A stretch of DNA of 64,000 nucleotides from Lachnospiraceae bacterium (GTDB lineage Bacteria > Bacillota > Clostridia > Lachnospirales > Lachnospiraceae), in assembly GCA_022510545.1 (NCBI GenBank), contig JAFLTG010000003.1, positions 4,662 to 68,661 on the forward strand. Direction: 5' to 3'. This document shows positions 39,311 through 49,234 of this stretch, piece after piece (position 1 is the stretch's first letter; each line of letters opens with the position of its first letter). The position numbers and the translations under genes were made by a program. Below the pieces are notes generated by a model. The model searched no databases. It had not been told where the DNA came from and saw only the letters and a program-made list of their open reading frames with translations.

Positions 39311-41854
39311 ATGACGTTTATAAATCGGATGAAAAGCAGTTTTAAGGTTTCATATTTAATTAATATAATATTTATTGCCCTTATTTTTACTGCCTGTTTG
39401 TGGGATGTTGGATCTCTTGAGAGGATAAGGGTAGTGGATGATGGCTTTTGTTATTGGGGAATAGCGGCAACTCTTTCAGGTTATGACTGGATAGACCTCA
39501 TATCCGGCTGTGCATACTATTCGTATGGCTATAGTATTGTTTTGATTCCTTTGTTCTGGCTGTATAGATTGGGAATATCCATGACTGTTCTTTACCGGAT
39601 TTCAATTGTGCTCAACGCATTTTTTTTAATTGGAATCTATTTTATGACGTTGTATATGCTTAAAGAATTGTTTAAAGAATTTCCGGATGTATTAAAACAT
39701 ATTATAGGCTTTTTTGTTACGTTGTATATAGGAAATGTTGCTCAAATGGGACTGGCATGGTCTGAAACATTTTTATGCTTTATGTTCTGGTGTGTCATTG
39801 TCTGTCTTTACCGCGTGCTCAGGAAACCGGGATACGGAAATCTTTTGGGTTTAGCTGCTTCGTCAGCGGCCTTGTTTGCAATTCATATGCGCTCCATTGG
39901 AGTGTTGATTGCAGTCATTTTGATCATCTTATGTTTCTTCATAACTCACAGGAAAGAAATAAATAAAAAATATATTATTTATACCATAGGCATTTCGGCA
40001 TTTTTCTGCTGTCTGATTCTTGTGATGAAAGGTTATGTTAGTAACAATATTTATCTTGGTAATGCTGAATCCTCTACCAATAATGTACAGGCAGGTATAT
40101 CCCGCGTTGGAAGACTGTTTAGTATTAACGGCCTTATGGATTTTGCAGTAAGCGTTATAGGAAAGCTTTATTATATCAGTTCAGCCACTTTTATGTTGGC
40201 TGTAATTGGAGCCTTAGCAGCGCTCATAAGCATCATCTGCAGTTTGAGAAAGAAAGGATCAATGGCCAGGCGGGAAAAATGGCAGAAAAAAGAGTGGATG
40301 ACAGTATTTTTTCTTTTATCCCTTCTGGCAGAAGTCGGAATAGAGGCATTATTTCAGTGCTATTCATTTTTCAGAGTGGCGGGAGCCGTTGGCAGAGATG
40401 ATGCGCTTGCATTCGGGCGTTATGCGGACTTTGTTATTGGACCGATGCTCATTTTGGGCGTATGGACTGTATATAATTTGAGAGAACATTATAAAGAAAT
40501 CTTATTCTGCGTTCTTATAACAATTGCCGCTACCGGAATTGTTCAATTTTTCTATAATATAATAGAATTTCGTAAAGGGCATGATTCTGTCTCGTTCAGA
40601 TTTGCTGCTTCTCCGTGGCTGTCGGTGATAGCCACCGGACACAATACTGATTTTGCCTGTTATGTGACGCTGATTAGTATTTCGGTGCTTTTATTGCTCT
40701 GTCTGACAAGACTTTTTTCAAAAATAAAATGGTATGGTTTTGGCGTAATATTACTGGTTATGACTGCGGTATGGAGTGTTCTTGGTGTAAAAGGAGGAAT
40801 GGAATATACAGCCGCTAAGACAGATAAAGTAAAGCTTGTAGATACCGTTGCAGAGATTATAGAGACAACAGGGGCAGAGACACCTGTTTATATGATTGGA
40901 CAGCCCAACACAGAGGTGAAGATTCTACAGTGGCTTCTTGCAAAACGTAGTATTCATACCTGCGATTTGGAGAATATAGATGATATTGATATGGCGCATG
41001 CTGTCTTATTGGGGAATTCCAATGAAGCAGAGACGGTGGCCAAACTCAGTGACCGGTTGGAGCTTTTGTATGATGCAGGCAGTATTTCCGTATTTGCAAA
41101 TAAGGAGAATAAATTATACGAAAAGCTGTCCGCAAAGGCAAAAGAAATGACATTCGTGTCAGATGATACGGTTAACAAGCTGTCACTATCTGATCTGGTA
41201 ACTGACTTGAGTTATACAAATATGATGGGGCAAATGTTTTATAATTACCAATCATCTGATGGCGGATATATGACGAAAGAAACGGGTGTCATATCAGGAG
41301 ATGGAATTTATGAATTTGTAATTGATATGCGTGCCACTGAGTGTGAACCGAATACAGAAATAGGCTATATCACCGTAGGTGATGTTAATGGCAATATTCA
41401 GTATACGCAGAGTCTGAGTGCAAATGATTTTATTGAGAGACCGCGGCAGGATATCAGTGTTTTGGTAGAAGTGAAGGATTGGATAGAACCTGTCGTCGGA
41501 CTTTATACAAATGGAAAGGCTGCGATTAATGTATTTAATATCTCATATAGAAAAAAAACAGGCAATATACAGCTTGATTCGGAAGAAATTGCAGAGATTG
41601 CTGCATTTCTAGGAGAGCAGGACCAAAAAGAAGTATATTATATTGATAGTGACAATAGCGGGCTTACAGGCTTTCCATGGTGGGAATATGGAGACCTAAA
41701 ATATCTGTCGGGGAATATTATTGCGTATAAAGAAAACTTTGAAGATTCTCAATATATCGCCGAAAAAACTGACACAAGTGTCATTAATGCTTTAAAAGCT
41801 ATTATGGAGCCACTATATGAGACAGAAGGATACATTGTTTTAGCCACTCATTAA
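39311..41854 (+). CDS. Large GT-C-like membrane protein with C-terminal extracytoplasmic domain
   Basis: N-terminal multi-TM, DDGFCYWGIAATLSGYDW, YYSYGYSIVLIPLFWL; ATG 39311 with RBS gagagaggaag upstream. Confidence 0.55.
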   Translation: MTFINRMKSSFKVSYLINIIFIALIFTACLWDVGSLERIRVVDDGFCYWGIAATLSGYDWIDLISGCAYYSYGYSIVLIPLFWLYRLGISMTVLYRISIVLNAFFLIGIYFMTLYMLKELFKEFPDVLKHIIGFFVTLYIGNVAQMGLAWSETFLCFMFWCVIVCLYRVLRKPGYGNLLGLAASSAALFAIHMRSIGVLIAVILIILCFFITHRKEINKKYIIYTIGISAFFCCLILVMKGYVSNNIYLGNAESSTNNVQAGISRVGRLFSINGLMDFAVSVIGKLYYISSATFMLAVIGALAALISIICSLRKKGSMARREKWQKKEWMTVFFLLSLLAEVGIEALFQCYSFFRVAGAVGRDDALAFGRYADFVIGPMLILGVWTVYNLREHYKEILFCVLITIAATGIVQFFYNIIEFRKGHDSVSFRFAASPWLSVIATGHNTDFACYVTLISISVLLLLCLTRLFSKIKWYGFGVILLVMTAVWSVLGVKGGMEYTAAKTDKVKLVDTVAEIIETTGAETPVYMIGQPNTEVKILQWLLAKRSIHTCDLENIDDIDMAHAVLLGNSNEAETVAKLSDRLELLYDAGSISVFANKENKLYEKLSAKAKEMTFVSDDTVNKLSLSDLVTDLSYTNMMGQMFYNYQSSDGGYMTKETGVISGDGIYEFVIDMRATECEPNTEIGYITVGDVNGNIQYTQSLSANDFIERPRQDISVLVEVKDWIEPVVGLYTNGKAAINVFNISYRKKTGNIQLDSEEIAEIAAFLGEQDQKEVYYIDSDNSGLTGFPWWEYGDLKYLSGNIIAYKENFEDSQYIAEKTDTSVINALKAIMEPLYETEGYIVLATH
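41770..41783. repeat. Intragenic palindrome TGACACAAGTGTCA
   Basis: Exact match near the 3' end of the GT-C-like CDS; identical to 34808..34821. Confidence 0.78.
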
Positions 41855-41935
41855 AGTTTGCACGAAACTAACGAAAATATTAATGAAAAATATCAGTGTG
41901 TGAACTGTGTAACAAGAGACAGTATGGGGCTTGGC

Positions 41936-41964
41936 TTGCAATATTGTATTACTTGTAATATAAT
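41936..41964 (+). promoter_or_regulatory. Sigma-A-type promoter candidate TTGCAA-N17-TATAAT
   Basis: Read directly in the 167-bp gap between 41854 and 42022; -35 at 41936-41941, -10 at 41959-41964. Confidence 0.65.
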
Positions 41965-42021
41965 AAGCGGGATATATATGGCGGAAAATGTTAATATGTA
42001 AAGAGGGAAAAGGAAAGGTTC

Positions 42022-42999
42022 ATGTTTTCGTCTGTTGGCAGAAATGTTTTATTCATTACAACCAAGAATGTGAGCTATTTGAGAAATAGACAGGAGATAG
42101 GATTGCTTGAGCAACAGAGTGACAAAGTGGAGATTATCGGCTTTGATTTTAAAAGCTATCCTGCCCGGCTGCTTGCCGTATATTTTTCTTTGCTTTTCAA
42201 AAACATGAGAGTATTCGATACGGTTTTTATCGGCTTTTCTCCCCAGCTCATCTTACCCTTTTGGGGCTGGAAATTCAGAAAGCAAAACATTATCATAGAT
42301 TTTTTTATCTCAACTTATGATACGTTCGTTTTTGACAGAAAAAAGTTTACGAAAAACAGTTTGTGCGGCAGGCTTTTAAAGAACCTTGATTGTAAGACCA
42401 TAAGAAAAGCCGACCTGGTTATTGCCGATACGAATTGTCATGGACAATACTTTGTAAAAGAATTCGGATTAAGTGAAGAAAAATTAAGAGTTTTATACCT
42501 TCAGGCCGACACAGATATTTATTATCCCAGGAAACAGATAAAACCACAGAGAATGGAAGGAAAGTATGTCGTTTTATATTTTGGCAGCGCACTTCCGCTT
42601 CAAGGCGTTCCTGTTATCTTAGAAGCTATTGAACTTATGAAGCACGACAAAGAAATATATTTTATTATGATTGGGCCAATTGATGGTAAATTCCAAAAAC
42701 CTTTCGGTAAAAATATCGAATACCATGAATGGCTGCCTCAGGAAGAACTTGCAGAATATATAAGTTATTCGGATTTATGTCTGGCAGGGCATTTTAATGC
42801 TGAAATTGACAAAGCAAAAAGAACAATTCCCGGAAAAGCCTATATATATCGGGCAATGGATAAACCAATCATTTTAGGAGATAATCCTGCAAACAAAGAG
42901 CTGTATAAGAATGAGGATGAGGGCATCTATTATGTTGAAATGGGAAGTCCGAAGGCTTTGGTAGACAGGATTATAGAGATAAAGGAGTCAGCGTGGTAG
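42022..42999 (+). CDS. Glycosyltransferase family 4-like protein
   Basis: ADLVIADTNCHGQYFVKEFGL, VVLYFGSALPLQGVPVILEAIELM, SDLCLAGHFN. Confidence 0.8.
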   Translation: MFSSVGRNVLFITTKNVSYLRNRQEIGLLEQQSDKVEIIGFDFKSYPARLLAVYFSLLFKNMRVFDTVFIGFSPQLILPFWGWKFRKQNIIIDFFISTYDTFVFDRKKFTKNSLCGRLLKNLDCKTIRKADLVIADTNCHGQYFVKEFGLSEEKLRVLYLQADTDIYYPRKQIKPQRMEGKYVVLYFGSALPLQGVPVILEAIELMKHDKEIYFIMIGPIDGKFQKPFGKNIEYHEWLPQEELAEYISYSDLCLAGHFNAEIDKAKRTIPGKAYIYRAMDKPIILGDNPANKELYKNEDEGIYYVEMGSPKALVDRIIEIKESAW

Positions 43000-44186
43000 A
43001 TAAAATAAAAAGATTGGCAGTCAAGTCGAAAATATGCTATTACCTAATCTGTATTGCTTTTGAATTATATGGCAAACTGGTTTCTTTATTATGTCTTGTA
43101 ATGAGAATTTTCCCCATACAGAAAAATAAAATTGTTTGCTGCAATATGAAGGGAAAGCGATATGGCGATAATCCCAAATATATTGTGGACGAGATACTCA
43201 AACAGAATCTGGACTACGAAATTGTCTGGCTTATGAAAGATGAATATGATGTAGAGCTGCCAGGGGAAGTTCGAAAAGGGAAATACAATCTGCTTTCTAT
43301 AATCTATGAGCTGGCAACCGCCGGATTCTGGATTGACAGCAATACCAAACATGTGGGAATGCTAAAGCGTAAGAATCAGTATTATATTCAGACATGGCAT
43401 GGAAGCTATGGCTTGAAAAAAGTTTACGGAGATATACCGGATAAAATTGACTACTTTGACAAAAGAAGCGTACAGTACAATTCAAAGATACAGGATCTGG
43501 TCGTATCTAACAGCAAGTTCTACACCGATATCTTTCGGAGGGCATTTTGGTATAAGGGGGAAATTTTGGAGTGTGGAAGTCCCAGAAATGATATTTTTTA
43601 TGAAAATGCCGAAATTTATGTGCAACAAGTTAGGGAATATTTTAATTTAAAAGAGCAGAAGCTTGTTTTATATGCGCCAACCTATCGCAATGATTTTCGT
43701 ACTGCGGATATGCATATGGATTTTGAAAGACTTCGAAGCTGTCTGCAGAAACGATTTGGCGGAGACTGGGTGGTTTTAGTACGTTTGCATCCTCACAATA
43801 TGGTGGATGCGGAAAAATTTATACATTATACAGATACTATCATAAATGCAACGGATTATAATGTTATGCAGGAACTGTTGGCAGCAAGTGATATTTTGAT
43901 TTCCGATTATTCAAGCTGTATTTTGGATTTTGTTACCAGAGGCAAGACCTGTTTTCTGTTTGCGACGGATGTGGCAAAATACAAGGATGAAAGAGACCTG
44001 TATTTTGATATGCATAAACTTCCATTTCCACTGGCTGAAAATAATGATGAACTGGAACATAATATATTAACCTTCGATGAGGAACAATACCAAATTAAAT
44101 TAAAACAATTATTTGAACAGGTAGGTTTATGCGATAACGGTAATGCCTGTAAACAAGTCGTGAAATGGATAGTGGAGCACACATAG
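42993..44186 (+). CDS. CDP-glycerol/alditol phosphotransferase family (TagB/TagF-like)
   Basis: NQYYIQTWHGSYGLKKVYGD, ILECGSPRNDIFYE, LVLYAPTYRNDF, LVRLHPHN, ISDYSSCILDF; GTG start with RBS aaagga. Confidence 0.9.
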   Translation: MVDKIKRLAVKSKICYYLICIAFELYGKLVSLLCLVMRIFPIQKNKIVCCNMKGKRYGDNPKYIVDEILKQNLDYEIVWLMKDEYDVELPGEVRKGKYNLLSIIYELATAGFWIDSNTKHVGMLKRKNQYYIQTWHGSYGLKKVYGDIPDKIDYFDKRSVQYNSKIQDLVVSNSKFYTDIFRRAFWYKGEILECGSPRNDIFYENAEIYVQQVREYFNLKEQKLVLYAPTYRNDFRTADMHMDFERLRSCLQKRFGGDWVVLVRLHPHNMVDAEKFIHYTDTIINATDYNVMQELLAASDILISDYSSCILDFVTRGKTCFLFATDVAKYKDERDLYFDMHKLPFPLAENNDELEHNILTFDEEQYQIKLKQLFEQVGLCDNGNACKQVVKWIVEHT

Positions 44187-44257
44187 GATGCAGAAGCAAA
44201 ATGTAAACAGAGAGAATACGTATTGAGACAGAGCAGATTGAGTATTGGAGGTGTATT

Positions 44258-44980
44258 GTGAATATTGCAGTTATTTTTGCGGGCGGCAGTGGTCAGAGGA
44301 TGAATACTACAAGCAGACCTAAGCAATTTTTAGAGATGCACAAAAAACCTATTATTATTTATACATTGGAGATATTTGAAAATCACCCTGAAATTGATGC
44401 TATTGTGGTGGCCTGTATAGAAGAATGGATACCATATTTAAAAGAGCTGCTATATAAATTCAGGATAAATAAAGTAAAAAAAATTGTTCCCGGGGGTGAT
44501 ACCGGACAGATGTCGATATTCAATGGCTTAGTGGCTGCAAAAGAAGTTGCCGGTGATGAAAAGAGCGTTGCCCTGATTCATGACGGCGTAAGACCATTGA
44601 TAAATTCACAGGTTATTACAGATAACATAACAAATGTTATCAAACGCGGTTCCGCAATTACAAGTGCAAAAGTAACCGAGACGATAATGGTGGTAGAGGA
44701 TTCCGGTTCGATTGATCTTATAGCAGACAGGGCCCATTCCAGGGTGGCAAAAGCGCCGCAAAGTTTCTGGCTGGATGATATACTTAAGATACATTACAAG
44801 GCTCAGGAAGACAATTTATTTGATTCAATTGATTCATGTACGCTAATGAAAATGTACGATTATCCGTTGAGTTGGATAGATGGACCATATGACAATATCA
44901 AGATAACAACTCCGGAAGATTTTTATACAATGAGGGCATTATTGGACGCACAGGAAAATGCTCAAATATATATCGATTAA
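44258..44980 (+). CDS. IspD/TarI family cytidylyltransferase
   Basis: VIFAGGSGQRMNTTSRPKQFLEMHKKPIIIYTLEIFE, ALIHDGVRPLI, KAPQSFWLDDI; GTG start. Confidence 0.9.
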   Translation: MNIAVIFAGGSGQRMNTTSRPKQFLEMHKKPIIIYTLEIFENHPEIDAIVVACIEEWIPYLKELLYKFRINKVKKIVPGGDTGQMSIFNGLVAAKEVAGDEKSVALIHDGVRPLINSQVITDNITNVIKRGSAITSAKVTETIMVVEDSGSIDLIADRAHSRVAKAPQSFWLDDILKIHYKAQEDNLFDSIDSCTLMKMYDYPLSWIDGPYDNIKITTPEDFYTMRALLDAQENAQIYID

Positions 44981-45024
44981 GACGAACTACGTTTGTCTGT
45001 AAGTCCAAAAGTGGGAGATAAAAA

Positions 45025-46089
45025 ATGAGTACCCTTGATGGCAGTAAGATTCTAGAGGAAGACCAATGCAATATTGCGACAGCAGCAGCTGTTGATTGGC
45101 AAAAACTTCATAACAGCACAATACTGATTACAGGAGCGACAGGCTTAATCGGAGCAACTTTGGTCAGAGGACTTATGGCCTATAATGATATGAATGCGGG
45201 CAATATTCAGGTGATAGCCCTGATAAGAAATAAGGAAAAGGCCAACGCGCTCTTTGAAAAATATATTGCAAAAGGCTGGGTTAAACTTATTGTTGGCGAT
45301 ATAATGCAGGAAATCGTTACTGATGAAAGTGTGGATTATATCATTCATGGAGCAAGTGAAACGTCTTCAAAAGCATTTGTCGAAAAACCGGTAGAAACTA
45401 TACTTACAGCAGTAGAAGGTTCTAAAAATCTTCTGGAACTGGCTCATAAAAATCAGGTAAAAAGTATGGTTTATATGTCCAGTATGGAAGTCTATGGCAC
45501 GCCGAATGATTCAGAACCATTGACTGAAGATAAAATGGGATACCTGAATCCTATGGCAGTGAGAAGTTCTTATTCCGAGAGTAAAAGGATGGTAGAAAAT
45601 TTATGTGTGGCTTATGCATCGGAATACCATGTTCCGGTAAAAATCCTTCGTTTAACACAGACCTTTGGTCCGGGTGTATTGTTAGATGACGGAAGGGTCT
45701 TTGCTGAATTTGCAAGATGCGCAACGCATGGCAAAGATATCTGCCTCCAGACCCAGGGAAAAACAAAGAGAATGTACTTATATACGGCAGATGCTGTTGT
45801 TGCACTTTTAACAGTCTTAACTAAGGGAAAGAATGGAGAAGCATACAATGCCGCAAATTCTGAGACCTTTTGCTCAATTCGGGAAATGGCGGAAATGGTG
45901 GCAGCAGAGTTTGGAAAAGGAAACTGTCAGGTCAGAATTGCAATTCCGGACACACCAAATACAAGCTATAATCCGACAAGTGAAATATTTATGGATATGT
46001 CGAAAATTGAGAAACTCGGCTGGAAAGCAGAGAAAGGTCTGCGTGAGATGTATGAGAGGATGATATATGAAAGAACATTTGGACTATAA
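45025..46089 (+). CDS. Extended SDR: NAD-dependent epimerase/dehydratase family
   Basis: LITGATGLIGATLVRGL, SSMEVYG, YSESKRMVENLCVAYASEY (YxxxK), RLTQTFGPG. Confidence 0.88.
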   Translation: MSTLDGSKILEEDQCNIATAAAVDWQKLHNSTILITGATGLIGATLVRGLMAYNDMNAGNIQVIALIRNKEKANALFEKYIAKGWVKLIVGDIMQEIVTDESVDYIIHGASETSSKAFVEKPVETILTAVEGSKNLLELAHKNQVKSMVYMSSMEVYGTPNDSEPLTEDKMGYLNPMAVRSSYSESKRMVENLCVAYASEYHVPVKILRLTQTFGPGVLLDDGRVFAEFARCATHGKDICLQTQGKTKRMYLYTADAVVALLTVLTKGKNGEAYNAANSETFCSIREMAEMVAAEFGKGNCQVRIAIPDTPNTSYNPTSEIFMDMSKIEKLGWKAEKGLREMYERMIYERTFGL

Positions 46090-47236
46090 AGAATGTATCG
46101 CTATATGTATACGCAAGGCAATACGATTAGCTGTTCATATTTTATGGATTTTTCCAATTAAGAAAAATCGGATCATGTTCCAGAGTCATGACAAGGGGCA
46201 GGGCTATAATTGCAGTCCTAAATATATATGCGAATATTTGAAGAAGACTTATCCGGATAAATATGAATATATTTGGGCATTTAGTGAACCTGATAAATTC
46301 AGGAACATTCCCGGAATTATTCCCGTAAGGCTGTATTCAATAAAATGGTTATATTATTGTATGACATCGCATATCATAGTATCTAATGTTGCCCTGCCTG
46401 TTTTTATACCTAAGCGTAATAAGCAGTTTATGGTTGAGACATGGCATGGACATGCCTATAAAAAACTGGGATTATCTGTCAGCGGAGTCAGCAAGAGACG
46501 GAAATGGAGCCGCAGGATTGCAGCAGAGAGTATTGATTTGTTTTTAAACAGCAGTGAGGATTTTAAAAGAACAGTAATTGATGACAGTTTCCGATATAAA
46601 GGAGAAGTGTTGGATTGTGGTATGCCAAGAAATGATATACTGTTAAATCAGGAATTAAGGGAAGCGGCCGCAAAGGAAGTGCGCAGAGAATTTGAGCTGG
46701 CAGAGTATGTAGTGTTGTTTGCTCCCACATTTCGTAAGGACGGTAAAGGTGAGAGCTGCAAGAATCTAATGCCATATGAAGATGTCATTAAAGCACTTAA
46801 AGAACGGACAGGGAAATCCGTTTCATTTTTGGTTAGATCCCATCACTGGGACAGGGGAATGGAAATTAAGGGAGCGAATATTATTGATGTCTCGGACTAT
46901 CCGGATATACAGGAACTTTACTGTGCATCAGATATGCTGATTACGGATTACAGCTCCTGTATGTGGGACTTTGCCCTGCTGTCACGACCTTGTCTGTTGT
47001 ATGTACCGGATTGGGAACAATATAAGAATGAAGACAGAGGATTTTATTTTCCGTTAGAGGATTGGCCGGGAATTATCTGCCATAACAAAGAAGAAATGAT
47101 TGAAGCAATTAAGACATTGGATGAAGATAAGTGTGCTCAGATTGCGAAAAGGCATCTTGATAATAGCGGTTCCTGCGAAAGTGGGTTAGCAACAGAGCAG
47201 GTATGTGAAAGGATTGTGCAATATATAGATAACTAA
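46067..47236 (+). CDS. CDP-glycerol/alditol phosphotransferase family (TagB/TagF-like)
   Basis: FMVETWHGHAYKKLG, VLDCGMPRNDILL, VVLFAPTFRKDG, FLVRSHHWD, ITDYSSCMWDFALL. Confidence 0.9.
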   Translation: MKEHLDYKECIAICIRKAIRLAVHILWIFPIKKNRIMFQSHDKGQGYNCSPKYICEYLKKTYPDKYEYIWAFSEPDKFRNIPGIIPVRLYSIKWLYYCMTSHIIVSNVALPVFIPKRNKQFMVETWHGHAYKKLGLSVSGVSKRRKWSRRIAAESIDLFLNSSEDFKRTVIDDSFRYKGEVLDCGMPRNDILLNQELREAAAKEVRREFELAEYVVLFAPTFRKDGKGESCKNLMPYEDVIKALKERTGKSVSFLVRSHHWDRGMEIKGANIIDVSDYPDIQELYCASDMLITDYSSCMWDFALLSRPCLLYVPDWEQYKNEDRGFYFPLEDWPGIICHNKEEMIEAIKTLDEDKCAQIAKRHLDNSGSCESGLATEQVCERIVQYIDN

Positions 47237-47282
47237 TTGCTGGCTATATGCACATTAATAGCTGAGGAGGAAATTCATAAGC

Positions 47283-47693
47283 ATGAAACGTGTAATAACA
47301 TATGGAACATTTGATCTTTTGCATTACGGACATATTAATTTGTTCAGGAGAGCGAAAGCTTTAGGGGATTATCTGGTAGTGGCGCTTTCTACTGATGAGT
47401 TTAACTGGAACGAAAAGCATAAAAAATGCTACTTTTCATATGAGCAGCGCAAGATGCTTGTAGAATCGATTCGATATGTGGATTTGGTTATTCCTGAGAA
47501 TAACTGGGAACAGAAACGGAAGGATGTGCATGAGTATCATATTGACACATTTGTTATGGGTGAAGACTGGAAAGGTAAATTTGATTTTTTAGAAGAAGAA
47601 GGTGTAGAAGTGGTATATTTACCCAGAACACCGGAGATCAGTTCTTCTCAAATTAAAAACGATTTAAATCAGACGGATGATAGCATAATTTGA
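47283..47693 (+). CDS. tagD: Glycerol-3-phosphate cytidylyltransferase
   Basis: MKRVITYGTFDLLHYGHINLFRRAKALGDYLVVALSTDEFN, YSYEQRKMLVESIRYVDLVIPE-type block, RTPEISSSQIK. Confidence 0.93.
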   Translation: MKRVITYGTFDLLHYGHINLFRRAKALGDYLVVALSTDEFNWNEKHKKCYFSYEQRKMLVESIRYVDLVIPENNWEQKRKDVHEYHIDTFVMGEDWKGKFDFLEEEGVEVVYLPRTPEISSSQIKNDLNQTDDSII

Positions 47694-47711
47694 AATTATT
47701 AATAATATGTG

Positions 47712-47733
47712 ATAAAGTTATTTATAACTTTAT
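47712..47733 (+). other. Perfect 9-bp inverted repeat (hairpin) ATAAAGTTA-TTTA-TAACTTTAT
   Basis: Read directly downstream of tagD (stop 47693) and upstream of the flippase gene (47765). Confidence 0.6.
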
Positions 47734-47764
47734 TTAGGGAGAGAATTTTGGCGTAAGGTATAAG

Positions 47765-49207
47765 ATGAGTTTTAAAAATAGTAAAATAATCAAAATATGG
47801 TCAGACTTGTCTATTGAAGTAAGAGCTTCTTTAGCCATCATGGTTGCAAATTTTTTTCAGTCGGGAATGAAACTACTGTTTATACCGGTTTATACAAGAC
47901 TGTTGTCTACCACCGAATATGGTGTAATCACAGTTTTTGAGTCTATTCAGAATACACTTGGAACCATAACAATGATGACCTTATGGGCAAGCGTATATAA
48001 CAGGGGAATGCAGGAGTTTAAAACTGACAGAAACAGGTTTACTGCATCTCTTTTATTTTTGGGAAATATTTTTACTGTAACAGTAGGATTGGTTTTTCTT
48101 TTCTTTCATAATCAGATTATTCCCTATTTCAGTCTCACAAACATCTTGTGGGTTACTATGTTTGCAAATTTCATATTTATGCCTGCATATAATTTCTGGA
48201 TTGCCAGACAAAAGTTTGAATACAATTATCAGAAGATGCTGGCAATGACTGTAGTAGTCAATGTACTTTCTCCTATTTTTGCGGTTGCATTGATCTTAAG
48301 TCCTTTTCCGGACAAGTCTGCTGCCAAGATATTAGGATCGGAAATCATATTAATGGCGGCATATATCCCGATTTTCATATCTGTATTCAAAAACAGCGAT
48401 TGGAAGATTAAAGGCTCATATTTAAAGTATGGGTTGAAATTTAATGTTCCTTTGATACCACATTATGCATCCCAGCAGATTCTCTCAAGCTGTGATAGAA
48501 TTATGATTTCCTATATGATTGATGAAGCAAGCGCGGGAATCTATGGTCTGTCATACCAGATTGCAACAGTGGTACATCTTGTATGGACATCTGTCAATGC
48601 TGTGCTTATTCCATGGACATTCAATAAAATAGAAGAAGATAAAATTGAAGCTATCAGACGGCAGACCAGAAATCTGATAATCATACATTCAGCAATATGT
48701 GTGGGAATTATGTTTGTTGCACCTGAGGTTGTCAGGATTTTTGCACCTTCCGGTTACTATGAGGGAATCTATATTATAGCGCCGGTAATAGGAGGAGAAT
48801 TCTTTATTGCGCTTTTCAACTTATTTGCTAATGTGGAATTTTATTATAAGAAGACTCTCTATGTAATGATGGCAAGTACGATAGCGGCGGTATTAAATAT
48901 TATCTTAAATGCCGTATTTATTCCGGTCTTCGGCTATCAGGCAGCGGCATATACGACATTAGTATGTTATTGTATTTATGCATTGATGCATGCTATTAAT
49001 CTTGTGAGATTGAAGGCAGCTCATTATTATGATATGAAAACAATTGCAAAGCTGTCTTTGGCAATGATATTAGTAAGTCTTATTATAGCGCATACTTATG
49101 ACGGTTTCCTGATAAGATATTCGCTGCTTGCGGTAATTATCTTGATTGTTTTCATAAAGCGTAATATTATAATAGAAGCACTACTTACTTTGAAGAAAAA
49201 AGGTTAG
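47765..49207 (+). CDS. Oligosaccharide flippase (Wzx-like)
   Basis: MVANFFQSGMKLLFIPVYTRLLSTTEYGVITVFESIQNTL; about 12 hydrophobic segments. Confidence 0.9.
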   Translation: MSFKNSKIIKIWSDLSIEVRASLAIMVANFFQSGMKLLFIPVYTRLLSTTEYGVITVFESIQNTLGTITMMTLWASVYNRGMQEFKTDRNRFTASLLFLGNIFTVTVGLVFLFFHNQIIPYFSLTNILWVTMFANFIFMPAYNFWIARQKFEYNYQKMLAMTVVVNVLSPIFAVALILSPFPDKSAAKILGSEIILMAAYIPIFISVFKNSDWKIKGSYLKYGLKFNVPLIPHYASQQILSSCDRIMISYMIDEASAGIYGLSYQIATVVHLVWTSVNAVLIPWTFNKIEEDKIEAIRRQTRNLIIIHSAICVGIMFVAPEVVRIFAPSGYYEGIYIIAPVIGGEFFIALFNLFANVEFYYKKTLYVMMASTIAAVLNIILNAVFIPVFGYQAAAYTTLVCYCIYALMHAINLVRLKAAHYYDMKTIAKLSLAMILVSLIIAHTYDGFLIRYSLLAVIILIVFIKRNIIIEALLTLKKKG

Positions 49208-49234
49208 TGAAATAATTGGAAAGGCTAATATACA

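Noticed and set aside
44258-44980. Calling this gene ispD for isoprenoid synthesis
   Set aside because: The context between TagB/F-like genes, an SDR and tagD favours a polyol-phosphate cytidylyltransferase; sequence alone cannot decide, so no symbol was given.
47543-47556. TGACACATTTGTTA in tagD
   Set aside because: One arm has a mismatch (TGTTA); not an exact copy.
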